Source: Leishmania donovani
Lineage: Eukaryota > Euglenozoa > Kinetoplastea > Trypanosomatida > Trypanosomatidae
Reading direction: 5' to 3'
Length of the DNA: 64,000 nucleotides
Assembly: GCF_000227135.1 (NCBI RefSeq)
Contig: NC_018248.1
Span: 219,670-283,669 of the forward strand
In this document: positions 10,392 to 19,715 of the stretch, piece by piece
Numbering within the stretch: position 1 is the first letter of the stretch
Layout: each line of letters begins with the position of its first letter
Position numbers and translations under genes: made by a program
Notes under the pieces: generated by a model
Databases searched by the model: none
The model's input: only the letters and a program-made list of their open reading frames with translations
What the model was told of the DNA's origin: nothing

Positions 10392-11537
10392 ATGCACGCC
10401 ACCTACTTGCAAAGGGTCACTCGGCATTTTTGCGAGGATAAAGGGAAAGAATTTGACATTGCGGCGGAGGTTAGACATGCAGGCCAGGCCACGGATGTGC
10501 GCCATCTCGTACCCTTGACAAAAGCGGGCATACAGCACTTTTCGACCTTTTTGCCACCAGTAAGAAGCAAAGATGACCTCGATACTCTGCCCGAGAGGCT
10601 GAAAGGGAGCGAGGAGCTTGGCTTCTCGCCTTTGTTCGACCCCTCTTTGATTGATGCGTGCTGCCAGCGCGGCATTTTTCCCTTGGCGATTGCAATCGAC
10701 GACAACAGTTTTCTCTTTGCTCCAAAGCTGCACGCGGAGAGGGCTGTTTGCGCGCTTGCTGAAGGCGCAGCACAGCGCAACACTATGGATGGTTTTCCCT
10801 TCTGTGAGGGTGACGAGGGCATTTTCGACAAGGATTGCCTGGGGGTTTCGCGAAAGCTCACAAAAGCGCCGAACGAAAGTACCCGTTGTCCCTCGTTCGA
10901 CATTTTCATTAATCGAAAAGAGGACCTAGTCGACGTTTTTACGCTAATAAGGCGGCAGCATGGCGAAAATTGGCTGTGCGCGCCGCTACGAGTGTGTTTG
11001 CTCCACATGTTTTTCAATCCAACCAAGTACGCAACCAAAATTATTGTCACTGCTGTTCGTCATCGACAATATAGCAACGTGCCTATCTCAGGGAACTCAC
11101 CTGTGATTCAAGAAGGGGAGCTCGTTGCATGCGAAGTTGGCTATCTAGTTGGAGACATTTACGCTTCCGCAACCGGTGCATACTGTATTAGCGGCGGTGG
11201 GTCTCTGCAATTGAGCCTAACTGGCGTTTGCATGAAATCGGCTGGTTGCCGCTTATGGGATTTGGGAATGATGTTGAGATACAAGAAATCTCTGCAATGC
11301 GTTTCTTTACCTCGTAAAAAATGGCAAAAGATGGTCTCAGCGCGCCGCTCGATCCCCAACGAACATATTTTGAACTATTTGCGAGATTTGGAGAAAGGGC
11401 GCCCAGTGAGTGACTTTTTAAAAAGTGACGTACCACCTGCCATCGCCGATCCGAACAGCAAGTCGCAACACAAGAAGCGGCTAAAGAAAGAGGCTGCTAT
11501 CCAGCGAAAGGCAGAAAGAAGAAGGCTTGATCTATAG
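10392..11537 (+). CDS. Leucyl/phenylalanyl-tRNA-protein transferase-like protein (Aat family)
   Basis: 381 aa. Bacterial Aat moves Leu or Phe from tRNA to the N-terminus of proteins and marks them for degradation by the N-degron route. Seen here: an RGIFP motif at residues 93-97 in the place of the bacterial QGIFPW-type motif; a core with GELVACEVGYLVGDIY and SGGGSL at about 241-271; and a following segment (LWDLGMMLRYKKSL) in the position where Aat has its conserved late helix. The length exceeds the roughly 230 aa of bacterial Aat because of an N-terminal extension, an insert after residue 100 and a Lys/Arg-rich C-terminal tail (KKRLKKEAAIQRKAERRR). The tail may bind RNA or direct nuclear entry. 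Family membership is my reading of motifs; activity is not shown. The frame extends 6 bases upstream only to a GTG. It is the first gene of the rightward unit. Confidence 0.75.
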   Translation: MHATYLQRVTRHFCEDKGKEFDIAAEVRHAGQATDVRHLVPLTKAGIQHFSTFLPPVRSKDDLDTLPERLKGSEELGFSPLFDPSLIDACCQRGIFPLAIAIDDNSFLFAPKLHAERAVCALAEGAAQRNTMDGFPFCEGDEGIFDKDCLGVSRKLTKAPNESTRCPSFDIFINRKEDLVDVFTLIRRQHGENWLCAPLRVCLLHMFFNPTKYATKIIVTAVRHRQYSNVPISGNSPVIQEGELVACEVGYLVGDIYASATGAYCISGGGSLQLSLTGVCMKSAGCRLWDLGMMLRYKKSLQCVSLPRKKWQKMVSARRSIPNEHILNYLRDLEKGRPVSDFLKSDVPPAIADPNSKSQHKKRLKKEAAIQRKAERRRLDL

Positions 11538-11565
11538 GCTTGATCAGCTACTTGGCTTTCAACAA

Positions 11566-11600
11566 TATACGTATATATATATATATATATATGTATGTAT
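11566..11600. repeat. TA microsatellite
   Basis: About ten TA units flanked by GTATGTAT, in the 3' UTR of the Aat-like gene. Confidence 0.85.
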
Positions 11601-11953
11601 TTGGTGGTCTTGTATTGTCTAGCTGTCTCACATTTTGCGCCCCCAAGAGACGACAGCAGTGAAAAAAAAAGGAGAGCATGTCCAGAAATAGGGAAGGCTT
11701 TGTAGCTGCCTCTCTCTTTTGTACACGTTCAGCCTTTTCTTCTATGGTGGCAACGTGTCGAACGAAGTACGATTCGGAAGGATCGTATGCGCAGACGTTT
11801 AATCCTTTCTCGTTAAACTATTTTGCTTCATGCTTTACCATCTCACTCTTTTCCTTTCCTTTAATTATCTCTATCTTTCGATGGCCTATTTTCTGCGTTT
11901 TCACTCACAACGCCAAAACTCCTTTGTGTGCTCATTGCATTCTCGCGCGATCA

Positions 11954-11955
11954 AG
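11954..11955 (+). promoter_or_regulatory. Likely trans-splice acceptor AG of eL36
   Basis: The AG lies 10 bases before the eL36 start codon, after a long T/C-rich region from 11815. It would give a very short leader, as is common for trypanosomatid ribosomal protein genes. Confidence 0.45.
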
Positions 11956-11964
11956 GTGACAATC

Positions 11965-12282
11965 ATGTCCGCACCTACTCCTCGCACCGGCATCATTGCC
12001 GGCTTCAACAAGGGTCACGTGACGACCCGCCGCCCGCGCCAGCCGTCGCCCAACGACCGCTTTGCCGTGCCTCACAAGCACCTGCGCGCTGTGAAGGCTA
12101 TCATCGCTGATTTAGTAGGCTTGTCCCCCCTGGAGAAGCGTGTACAGGAGTTTCTGCGTGTCGGCAAGGAGAAGCGCGCCTTGAAGTACTGCAAGAAGCG
12201 TCTTGGAGATTTTACTGCGGCCAAGAAGAAGCGCTCGAAGATGGAGGAGGCGCTGCGTCACACAACCAAGAAGCACCATTAA
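11965..12282 (+). CDS. RPL36: 60S ribosomal protein eL36
   Basis: 105 aa, the usual length for eL36. It is a small basic protein of the large ribosomal subunit. Typical features are the N-terminal GIIAGFNKGHVTTRR segment, the central VKAIIADLVGLSPLEKRVQEFLR helix region, and the basic C-terminal half with LKYCKKRLG and FTAAKKKR. Codon use is strongly C/G-ending, as expected for an abundant protein. The frame is open 45 codons upstream, but that part is leader sequence before the probable splice acceptor; ATG 11965 gives the family's normal N-terminus. Confidence 0.95.
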   Translation: MSAPTPRTGIIAGFNKGHVTTRRPRQPSPNDRFAVPHKHLRAVKAIIADLVGLSPLEKRVQEFLRVGKEKRALKYCKKRLGDFTAAKKKRSKMEEALRHTTKKHH

Positions 12283-12601
12283 AGTATTCGGCAGCTGTCA
12301 TCACTTTTTTTTCTACTTTGGCAAAACATCAAGCGAGAACATAAGAAAACAACAACAAAAAAAACAATATAATGATAAAAAAGTGCTATCACAGTGACTA
12401 ACTGCACCTTTTCCATGCGAGCTACTCCTGTGCTCTGTTGCCCTCGCTTTTGTGACGGTGCCTGTGATATCGATTGACGCTCTACTATTCCTTTTGCACC
12501 CTCATCTCTGTTCTCTCTTGAACCGCTGCACTACTCATCTGTGTGACATGAAGGCAGATTGCTCTTTATCCTCTCACCAGCTCAAGAAGCTCGACAAGAA
12601 G

Positions 12602-12886
12602 ATGGGAGACAGTACCATTATTGATCGTGATGCACTCACCGAATCACAGAAATGGTCATATATTACGGACAATACATTGAAGATGATGAGCTTGGGATTT
12701 CTCTGCGGCGGTGCCGTTTCAATGGTTGTATTTCGCTCGGTCGCGTCTCGCGCAGCTGTCACCGCGTTCGGCACAGGGTGTGGCATTGGAAAGTCGTACG
12801 TCGATACAAAGTACGTTTTAGGTCATGATGTTGCTGCTGAAACGGTCTGGTCTGCACAAGTAGCACCACCAAAGAGTAGCACGTAA
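12602..12886 (+). CDS. MIC10: MICOS complex subunit Mic10 homologue
   Basis: 95 aa from this start. Mic10 bends the mitochondrial inner membrane at crista junctions. The hallmark is two membrane segments, each with glycine motifs: LGFLCGGAVSMVVF, then AFGTGCGIGKSY, joined by a short basic loop (RSVASR). The lead-in KWSYITDNTLKM matches the family's conserved pre-membrane segment. An in-frame ATG at 12548 would add 18 residues (MKADCSLSSHQLKKLDKK). I prefer 12602 because the strong pyrimidine tract at 12481-12525 has no AG after it until 12552-12553, which lies beyond ATG 12548. That start would then be removed by splicing. The family call is firm; the start is not. Confidence 0.85.
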   Translation: MGDSTIIDRDALTESQKWSYITDNTLKMMSLGFLCGGAVSMVVFRSVASRAAVTAFGTGCGIGKSYVDTKYVLGHDVAAETVWSAQVAPPKSST

Positions 12887-13236
12887 GTCTTTTCTCTCTA
12901 CAAGTACGCCATCTTATTTTTCCAGCGAAGTTCCGGCAGAGTTCAGAACAATAAAACAAATAAAACGTAGACAAAAAGCAAGAGCAGTTGCACCACGTCG
13001 CCCCTCAGCTATCTGAACTCTCTCTTATCTACTCACCCACTTCGTTAATAGTCTACAGAGGAGGTCTTGCATGCCTTTTGGCTGCTGTCTCTCGCCCCAT
13101 GTACTTTCTTATTCATGTCCTACCTATGGCTCCCTGCTGCTCTCTTTTCAGTGAATCCATATTTTTCTCCATAATAGTCCCGGGTACTCTTCACACTCTT
13201 ACTCTTTCCAAAAACAGCCTTTTCATTTACGCGAAG
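12887..13236. other. Intergenic region upstream of ATP synthase c
   Basis: T/C-rich leader sequence, for example around 13141-13210. The likely acceptor AG is at 13216-13217, about 20 bases before the ATP synthase subunit start. No gene seen. Confidence 0.6.
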
Positions 13237-14439
13237 ATGATGCGCCGTGTGATCGCCCAGCCCGTCGCCCGTCGCGCGGCGGCCGNNNNNNNNNNNNNNN
13301 NNNNNNNNNNNNNNNNNNNNNNNNNNNNNNNNNNNNNNNNNNNNNNNNNNNNNNNNNNNNNNNNNNNNNNNNNNNNNNNNNNNNNNNNNNNNNNNNNNNN
13401 NNNNNNNNNNNNNNNNNNNNNNNNNNNNNNNNNNNNNNNNNNNNNNNNNNNNNNNNNNNNNNNNNNNNNNNNNNNNNNNNNNNNNNNNNNNNNNNNNNNN
13501 NNNNNNNNNNNNNNNNNNNNNNNNNNNNNNNNNNNNNNNNNNNNNNNNNNNNNNNNNNNNNNNNNNNNNNNNNNNNNNNNNNNNNNNNNNNNNNNNNNNN
13601 NNNNNNNNNNNNNNNNNNNNNNNNNNNNNNNNNNNNNNNNNNNNNNNNNNNNNNNNNNNNNNNNNNNNNNNNNNNNNNNNNNNNNNNNNNNNNNNNNNNN
13701 NNNNNNNNNNNNNNNNNNNNNNNNNNNNNNNNNNNNNNNNNNNNNNNNNNNNNNNNNNNNNNNNNNNNNNNNNNNNNNNNNNNNNNNNNNNNNNNNNNNN
13801 NNNNNNNNNNNNNNNNNNNNNNNNNNNNNNNNNNNNNNNNNNNNNNNNNNNNNNNNNNNNNNNNNNNNNNNNNNNNNNNNNNNNNNNNNNNNNNNNNNNN
13901 NNNNNNNNNNNNNNNNNNNNNNNNNNNNNNNNNNNNNNNNNNNNNNNNNNNNNNNNNNNNNNNNNNNNNNNNNNNNNNNNNNNNNNNNNNNNNNNNNNNN
14001 NNNNNNNNNNNNNNNNNNNNNNNNNNNNNNNNNNNNNNNNNNNNNNNNNNNNNNNNNNNNNNNNNNNNNNNNNNNNNNNNNNNNNNNNNNNNNNNNNNNN
14101 NNNNNNNNNNNNNNNNNNNNNNNNNNNNNNNNNNNNNNNNNNNNNNNNNNNNNNNNNNNNNNNNNNNNNNNNNNNNNNNNNNNNNNNNNNNNNNNNNNNN
14201 NNNNNNNNNNNNNNNNNNNNNNNNNNNNNNNNNNNNNNNNNNNNNNNNNNNNNNNNNNNNNNNNNNNNNNNNNNNNNNNNNNNGGTATCGGTGCCATCTT
14301 TGGCTGCCTGCTGATAGGCTGCGCTCGCCAGCCCAACCTGACCAAGATGCTCTTCAACTACGCCATTCTCGGCTTCGCGCTGACGGAGGCCATTGGCCTG
14401 TTCGCGCTGATGCTCGCCTTCCTCATGCTCTTCTCGTAG
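13237..14439 (+). CDS. Mitochondrial ATP synthase subunit c (interrupted by assembly gap)
   Basis: The proteolipid of the F1Fo ATP synthase rotor ring in the inner mitochondrial membrane. Only the ends are present. The 5' end encodes MMRRVIAQPVARRAAA, a basic mitochondrial presequence. The 3' end encodes the second half of the c hairpin: the polar loop (ARQPNLTKMLFNYAILG) and the last helix with LTEAIGLFALMLAFLML, whose Glu is the proton-binding residue. Between them are 998 N. A full gene needs only about 350 bases, so a frame through the N has no meaning and the two ends may belong to different copies of a tandem array. The stop is the TAG at 14437-14439. Confidence 0.85.
   Translation: MMRRVIAQPVARRAAAXXXXXXXXXXXXXXXXXXXXXXXXXXXXXXXXXXXXXXXXXXXXXXXXXXXXXXXXXXXXXXXXXXXXXXXXXXXXXXXXXXXXXXXXXXXXXXXXXXXXXXXXXXXXXXXXXXXXXXXXXXXXXXXXXXXXXXXXXXXXXXXXXXXXXXXXXXXXXXXXXXXXXXXXXXXXXXXXXXXXXXXXXXXXXXXXXXXXXXXXXXXXXXXXXXXXXXXXXXXXXXXXXXXXXXXXXXXXXXXXXXXXXXXXXXXXXXXXXXXXXXXXXXXXXXXXXXXXXXXXXXXXXXXXXXXXXXXXXXXXXXXXXXXXXXXXXXXXXXXXXXXXXXXXXXXXXGIGAIFGCLLIGCARQPNLTKMLFNYAILGFALTEAIGLFALMLAFLMLFS
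13286..14283. other. Assembly gap (998 N)
   Basis: An unbroken run of N inside the ATP synthase c gene. The near-1000 length suggests a nominal or estimated gap, perhaps where tandem gene copies could not be resolved. Confidence 0.95.
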
Positions 14440-14977
14440 AGTGCCCGTGAATCGTTCCAATGAATTCTACTATCGTCTCGTGTATGCGAACTTCTAGGAT
14501 CCTTTGTTTTGTGTATTCTGACGTAATATTTCTCTTGTGGTAAAATAGTTGTGTAGGCAGCGTTAGTTACTATGTGAGGCGAAAAAAAAAACAATGAAAA
14601 CAAAAAGTGGATGCCAATATCTGTCTATAGCGGTTTTATGGCGCTCTCTTGCCCTTAAACGAAGCATATCGGTTGCTGTGGGCAGTGGGCAGCTCAATTG
14701 AGATTGTACAATGGCTCGAGCTCTGTGGCACGACGTGGGCTGGCTTACAGGGAGCAAAGGTGTGGAAGGATAAAATGCGCTGTTCTCATCTTTGCGCCCG
14801 TCGCACAATCGGTCTTCTTGTCTCTCTAGACAGCGAAAACACACGCACATACGAATAAGCCCGTGAAAGGGAAAAGGCGTTCGCCTGCTTGAAAACAAGT
14901 ATGCTCTACTTATTTCCTTCTCCCTTCTCCGTTCTTTATTTGTGCTCAAACTAACAGATTGCGCTTTTTTCCTGAAG
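14440..14977. other. Intergenic region after ATP synthase c
   Basis: 3' flank with a poly(A) run near 14583, then T/C-rich sequence (14911-14970) that probably holds the splice signal of the next gene. No gene seen; open frames on both strands look random. Confidence 0.5.
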
Positions 14978-17146
14978 ATGCAACGTTTTGCAGTTTCGAA
15001 TGATGGTAAGCTGGCATGGGGCTCTTGCTTCGCGAGCTGCCACGGAGGCCAAGTACCGGCATCCATCAAGCTTGTGAAGAAAGCTGGCGACGGCGACAGG
15101 GTGGAACCCGCTTGTGTGGCTTTTTCTTCTTTCGACGTGGAGCGCTCAGCACGCTTCGGTATCAAGACTAGCTACAGCGCGGGTGACCATGTAGTCCTCG
15201 CGTTCAATGACCCCGACTCATTTTTTGCGGCCACTATTGTGCGCTGTGACACGTGGGCTGTGCAGTGGGCAATAGAAAAGGCTGCGTGTCTTACTGACGC
15301 TTCCGTAACGCAGCTGGCGGCTTTGTGCGCGAATACGGTGTGCGGTGTGGCGACGGCGTCTAGTAGCGCTTCCTCATCATCCCCGGTGCAGCGCCTTTTT
15401 GTTGCCTCCCGTTTTGATGTCCCTACATCAAGTCGCAAAGCAAACAAGGAGTGGAGGCAGTTCCTGGCTCCTCCGAGGTCGATTGAGACGGGGCTGGAGG
15501 AGGAGGGAATCGCATCCATTAGCGCATTCGACAAGAACACTCTTCTTGCTCTAACAGGGAAAGGCTCTCTGGCGCTGGTGCGCCTGGATGCTAGGGCACT
15601 GAAGGAACAGCCGGCTTCGGCATCGGCTTTCTACACCGTGCAGCGAATCCAGTGCAAGCTAGCACTAGCAAGCATTCGATCTCGCATTGTGGTCTACAAC
15701 GATGACAAGGAGCACGCTTATGCAGCCGTCTACTCAGTTTCCGAAAAGGCGATGGAGCTTGTCTATTTTCATCAGACTACGGCGGAAATATCCTCGCGCG
15801 CTGGTGAGAGGACGGCGACCGTCCTGAAAGTGGCCACGAGCATCCCTATCGACGACTTGCGCTTTGCCGGGTCGTTTCACCTTGCCGTGAGCTGCTCACG
15901 CATAAAGGAGAATATGCAGTTTGTCGGCCTCATTCCTGGCGCCGACGCGCTGGAAGCGATGGTCTTCGACCCTCTCACGGTGCCATACGCTCCCATCACT
16001 ACGCTATACAGCGAGTCGACGGAGGAGTTCGTAGTGATCTCTTCGTCTCAAGAGGTTGCAGCATTTTCCACACTGACGAACGAGCAGAAGGTCGCCTCAC
16101 TCATCGGGACGACGCTGAAGTTTTCGACTGGCTCCTTTTCTCAGGCCTCGCTGAACAAGGCTGCTTGGGGACTGATCTCCAACCCGTTTCGTCACTATGG
16201 CCCGAAAACCAGGCGCCATACAGAGGAAGAAAGCGGCGCGAACGAAGAGGAGGACTTGCAGTTGCTGCAAGGTGCTGGTGCCCGGTCTGCCGGTCGCTGG
16301 ACCCCTTTGACGCTGTGCTACGCGTTGGCAACTCTCCGGTCATCCTTGCCCACGACGCAGGTTGCAGTGTTCGCCGTGGAGACTGCGCCGTTCCTGCACA
16401 CGCGACTCATCAAGCAGTGGCACAATGCCACCACTGGGCTCAGGACGATCCTGGGAGCGGCTTCCACAGAACTGACTGGAGCTCTCGCGCTTCCGTGGAA
16501 TCCGCGACATGTTCGCCGTGCCTTGCGCCTCTTCAGTCAAGACGAGCTCTCCTCTCTTCTTCATCGCATCGCGACGACGATAGCGGCCAGCGAGCGTGTG
16601 GTTTCCCCTGTCTCGTACCCTGATGCCACCACGACCGCTGTCGACATTGCACTGCATGTGATCACACTGGCTCGGCAGATGGGTGCCACATTGAAGCCAG
16701 AGGACGTGAGGATCGTCGCCATTATTCTGCGAGCGGCTCGCGAGAGCAGCCACGAGCTGTTGCGCTACGCCAGCTGCATGGAGCTGCTGATGGAGAGCCA
16801 TTTACAGCAGAGGGCCATGGATCGCGTCTTGGCACGCCGTGCCTCTGCACGCGACGAGGCTGATGAGGTGTCGCAGACTCTGGAGGGGAACTTTTACGGC
16901 ATCGCGGCCGAGCTGCAGACTGAGCGGACACTACACACACGCTACACGTCAAACGCGTGGGCGCAGCACCTGGGCAAGTGCAAAGTGCAGTACAAGGCGG
17001 AAGCCGAAAGCGCGTTGCGGCTCCTTGCAGCAGCGCACCATAAGAGCGAGAAAACGATGGAATGCGCTCTCAGTGACTGGCGGCAGCTTGGTTCCACGCC
17101 GCACCAAGACCCGTTTCTGAACCAATTTGAGCACGCACTCCTGTAG
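14978..17146 (+). CDS. Conserved-type protein of unknown function, possible beta-propeller plus helical C-terminus
   Basis: 722 aa; I do not recognise the family with confidence. The first 430 or so residues alternate short hydrophobic strands with turns (for example IVVYNDDKEHAYAAVYSV and EEFVVISSSQEVAAFS), as in WD-type propellers but without clear WD repeats. An acidic stretch (EEESGANEEEDLQLL) follows. The last 250 residues look all-helical, including RRALRLFSQDELSSLLHRI and a later EDVRIVAIILRAARES segment. That layout resembles small-subunit processome proteins of the UTP type (propeller followed by a helical domain such as Utp12, or NOL11/Utp8). This is only a suggestion. The frame opens 12 codons upstream, but the preceding ATG-less TTG start is not usable; the pyrimidine run just before 14978 supports this ATG. 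Confidence 0.75.
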   Translation: MQRFAVSNDGKLAWGSCFASCHGGQVPASIKLVKKAGDGDRVEPACVAFSSFDVERSARFGIKTSYSAGDHVVLAFNDPDSFFAATIVRCDTWAVQWAIEKAACLTDASVTQLAALCANTVCGVATASSSASSSSPVQRLFVASRFDVPTSSRKANKEWRQFLAPPRSIETGLEEEGIASISAFDKNTLLALTGKGSLALVRLDARALKEQPASASAFYTVQRIQCKLALASIRSRIVVYNDDKEHAYAAVYSVSEKAMELVYFHQTTAEISSRAGERTATVLKVATSIPIDDLRFAGSFHLAVSCSRIKENMQFVGLIPGADALEAMVFDPLTVPYAPITTLYSESTEEFVVISSSQEVAAFSTLTNEQKVASLIGTTLKFSTGSFSQASLNKAAWGLISNPFRHYGPKTRRHTEEESGANEEEDLQLLQGAGARSAGRWTPLTLCYALATLRSSLPTTQVAVFAVETAPFLHTRLIKQWHNATTGLRTILGAASTELTGALALPWNPRHVRRALRLFSQDELSSLLHRIATTIAASERVVSPVSYPDATTTAVDIALHVITLARQMGATLKPEDVRIVAIILRAARESSHELLRYASCMELLMESHLQQRAMDRVLARRASARDEADEVSQTLEGNFYGIAAELQTERTLHTRYTSNAWAQHLGKCKVQYKAEAESALRLLAAAHHKSEKTMECALSDWRQLGSTPHQDPFLNQFEHALL

Positions 17147-18290
17147 GCCGTTATGGGGAATCGGGGCGGCAATCATGCGTGATGGTGTTTGACGCTGAAG
17201 CCGAGGAAGTTTCAGCCGCCTGCAGCATCAGCGAAGTGCACGCAGACTGTTCTAGGATTCTTCTCGAGAACCACTGCAGCGTCACGAGTAAAATGCGGTA
17301 CGGAGGAAAATTACGATTAAGGTAAACCCGTAACCCACGCGTGCGAATCGCCGAGCGCGTCGTGTCTTTGTCAAGGAACAAACAACCAAAACAGTCAGAA
17401 CAAGGTGCTCACCATAAGTATGGGAAGGAGGAGACCATTTCTCACAATTGGTAGATACTCGCTGCGATCTTCTCTGTTGATAGATGGCTGTGGTTTGCAG
17501 GAGTCACGTGCCTGGCGGTGCTTCATCTTTACAAGCACTAGGCAACTCTTGGGAGGGAGGGGTAGGAGCGCGTGTTCGTGATGTCTTGCCCTTCCCTCGC
17601 ATAGCATCTCTACCCTTACTGCTCTCCGCGCGAATGTCTGCAATGACAGATACTTCATGACAAGTGCTGAGCATCTTCTGCTACCACCAAACCATCTTCC
17701 CTTTCGACTCCTTCGCCTTCTTCTTTCTTGCTGCTTTCCACCTTATGGTCCTCTTTCAAAGCTTTCGTGCCAAAGCAGGACACGTGTACACAAAAGAGAG
17801 ACCAGAACACACACACACACACACACACACGCCCATACATACACGCATAGCCGTTTCACTTCTCCGCCTTGTGGTCACTTGTCTCTTTCTCTCTCCTTCT
17901 CTATTCGGTAATCTCAAATCGTTGAGACGCGCCCCCTTTTTGGCCCTTCTCCTTTGTACAGCCCACAAGAAGCAAAGAACACGCTGCCTCGAGCGGTATC
18001 TGCGTTTATTTTTTTTTCTTTTGGTACCCTCCCTCTTGCCTTGTGCCGCCGTAAGATTCCATACACCTCTGTGCGCCACACCATTGTCACTCTCCTCTTC
18101 CCCCCTCTTTCTCGGCTCTCTACAGCTGAGCAGCTCGCAAGCCTCTTCTGTCCCCTTTTCAGCACTCCTTGCCCTAGTTTTAGAGCAGCTCGCAGTCTTT
18201 TGTTTTTCTCCTCCATCCCTCGCTCGTTCGGCTTTGCGGCTGAGGGGATACAAGTGCGTTCATCGAAAGTTGCACAGGCCGCAGTGAACC
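17147..18290. other. Intergenic region with CA repeat and long pyrimidine tracts
   Basis: No gene seen. It holds a CA microsatellite at 17807-17830 and several strong T/C tracts from 17690 to 18230. The sequence TCTCTACAG near 18117-18125 is a good candidate splice acceptor for RPN5. Confidence 0.6.
17807..17830. repeat. CA microsatellite
   Basis: About 12 AC units in the leader region of RPN5. Confidence 0.9.
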
Positions 18291-19715
18291 ATGGCGGACA
18301 ACGAATGGAAGGGAGCCAGCTTCAAGCAGGATGAGGACCATTCTGCGGAGACGGCAAAGCTGCTAGAGCGGGTGAACGCGACAACGATACCTGTTCTTCT
18401 TCGCAGCAGCAACGCAAAGCTGGGTGACATCGTCGCTGAACTGCTTGCGCTGGAAAAGGTGTCCCGTCTCGGCGGCGATGCTGCCTCTACGAAGCTGCTG
18501 GCGGTGGAGGTGCTGCGCATCTACCGCACGCAGAATGAACTGGACCAAATGCTCGAAACACTGGACATGCTGATGAAAAAGCGCGGCCAGACCAAGCAGG
18601 CTCAGAGCGCCATGATCGCCGAGTGCGCAATCGTCCTGACGGACGACTCCTTGGCGAAGAAGAAGCAGGAGGAGGTGCTCGAGCGCCTGGCCTACGTGAC
18701 GGAGAACAAGATCCACGTCGAGCTGGAGCATGCACGTTTCACCATTGAGCTGGCGACTCTTCATGAGGCGGCGGGCCGCAAGCGCTCCGCGTGCGATATG
18801 CTGCGCACGCTGCACATCGAAACCATCACAAACATGCCGCGCTTAGAGAAGCTGGAGGCGCTGAATCAGCAGATCCGCCTCTGCCTAGAGCTGGAGGACT
18901 ACGACCACATCCCTCTTGTTTCAAGAAAAATCAATCATCGCGGTCTTGGCCGCGACGAAGCCCAGCAGCAGAAGCTCAAGTACTTTGAGCTCATGCGCGC
19001 ATACTATGCACACAAGGAGTCCTTCTTCAACGTTGGCCGGTGCTGGTACGAGACGTATAACACCGTGAAGAGCACCGATGACAAGCTGTCTGCCTTAAGC
19101 AACATGGTGGTACACTATCTCATCGCCGAGAATGCTACCGCGAAGGAAATCGAGGACCTGGCGGAGTGCACGGCGTTTGCACCTGCCACCAAGCTGCATG
19201 ATCGTGTTGCAGCTCTTTCAACCATTAGCGAGAAGCTGAGGAGCGACCTGGAGGACATCCCGCAGCTGTACGCACTTCTGCAGCGCTTCAACAGTATTGA
19301 GCTGATCCAGGAGAGGGTCTCCTCGGAGGTGGAGGTGCTGTGCCAGACCCACCCCGAGCTGGCTCCGTACCCTGCGCGTCAGGAACTGCTCAGCAACCGC
19401 TGCAGCGAGCACGACATCATGGTCATTGCCCGCTTCTACACTCGCATCCCACTCAAGCGTCTTGCGGAGCTGGTGCATCTGTCGCCAGAGCATACGGAGA
19501 TGTTCATCATGACAATGGTCACGAACAAGACCTTGTACGCGAAGATGGACCGTGTGGATGAGCTGGTGGTGTTCGAGGCGCGAAAGAACACGACGGAGGT
19601 CGTTGCGTCGTGGAACGACTCGGTCGAACGCAGCGTTGCACTGCTCGACAAGGCATCGCACCTCATTACAAAGGAGCGGATGCTGCACAACCTTGCCTCG
19701 CGGAAAGTCCACTAG
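18291..19715 (+). CDS. RPN5: 26S proteasome non-ATPase regulatory subunit RPN5 (PSMD12)
   Basis: 474 aa, close to the usual 445-475. RPN5 is a scaffold subunit of the 19S lid, which deubiquitinates substrates on the proteasome. The protein is helical throughout. The N-terminal half is made of helix pairs (for example VLRIYRTQNELDQMLETLDM and AMIAECAIVLTDDSL). The region FFNVGRCWYETYNT is a well-kept RPN5 motif. A PCI domain occupies about residues 330-440, with the winged-helix part ARFYTRIPLKRLAELVHLS, and MDRVDELVVFEARK close to the end. The ATG follows the CC of an ACCATGG context. There is no sign of disruption. Confidence 0.93.
   Translation: MADNEWKGASFKQDEDHSAETAKLLERVNATTIPVLLRSSNAKLGDIVAELLALEKVSRLGGDAASTKLLAVEVLRIYRTQNELDQMLETLDMLMKKRGQTKQAQSAMIAECAIVLTDDSLAKKKQEEVLERLAYVTENKIHVELEHARFTIELATLHEAAGRKRSACDMLRTLHIETITNMPRLEKLEALNQQIRLCLELEDYDHIPLVSRKINHRGLGRDEAQQQKLKYFELMRAYYAHKESFFNVGRCWYETYNTVKSTDDKLSALSNMVVHYLIAENATAKEIEDLAECTAFAPATKLHDRVAALSTISEKLRSDLEDIPQLYALLQRFNSIELIQERVSSEVEVLCQTHPELAPYPARQELLSNRCSEHDIMVIARFYTRIPLKRLAELVHLSPEHTEMFIMTMVTNKTLYAKMDRVDELVVFEARKNTTEVVASWNDSVERSVALLDKASHLITKERMLHNLASRKVH

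Larger units (their letters stand above)
11538..11964. other. Intergenic region with TA repeat and splice signals
   Basis: It contains a TA dinucleotide repeat just after the Aat-like gene, a poly(A) run near 11663, and T/C-rich sequence leading to the eL36 splice acceptor. A 93-codon open frame at 11678-11959 lies in the leader and overlaps the acceptor, so I do not count it as a gene. Confidence 0.6.

Noticed and set aside
12988..14460. Open frames of 376-483 codons crossing the N gap on both strands
   Set aside because: They are open only because N cannot encode stops. Only the subunit c ends are meaningful.
16165..16801. 152- and 153-codon frames inside the 722-aa gene
   Set aside because: Shadow frames of the main gene, Arg/Ser/Pro-rich from C/G-ending third positions.
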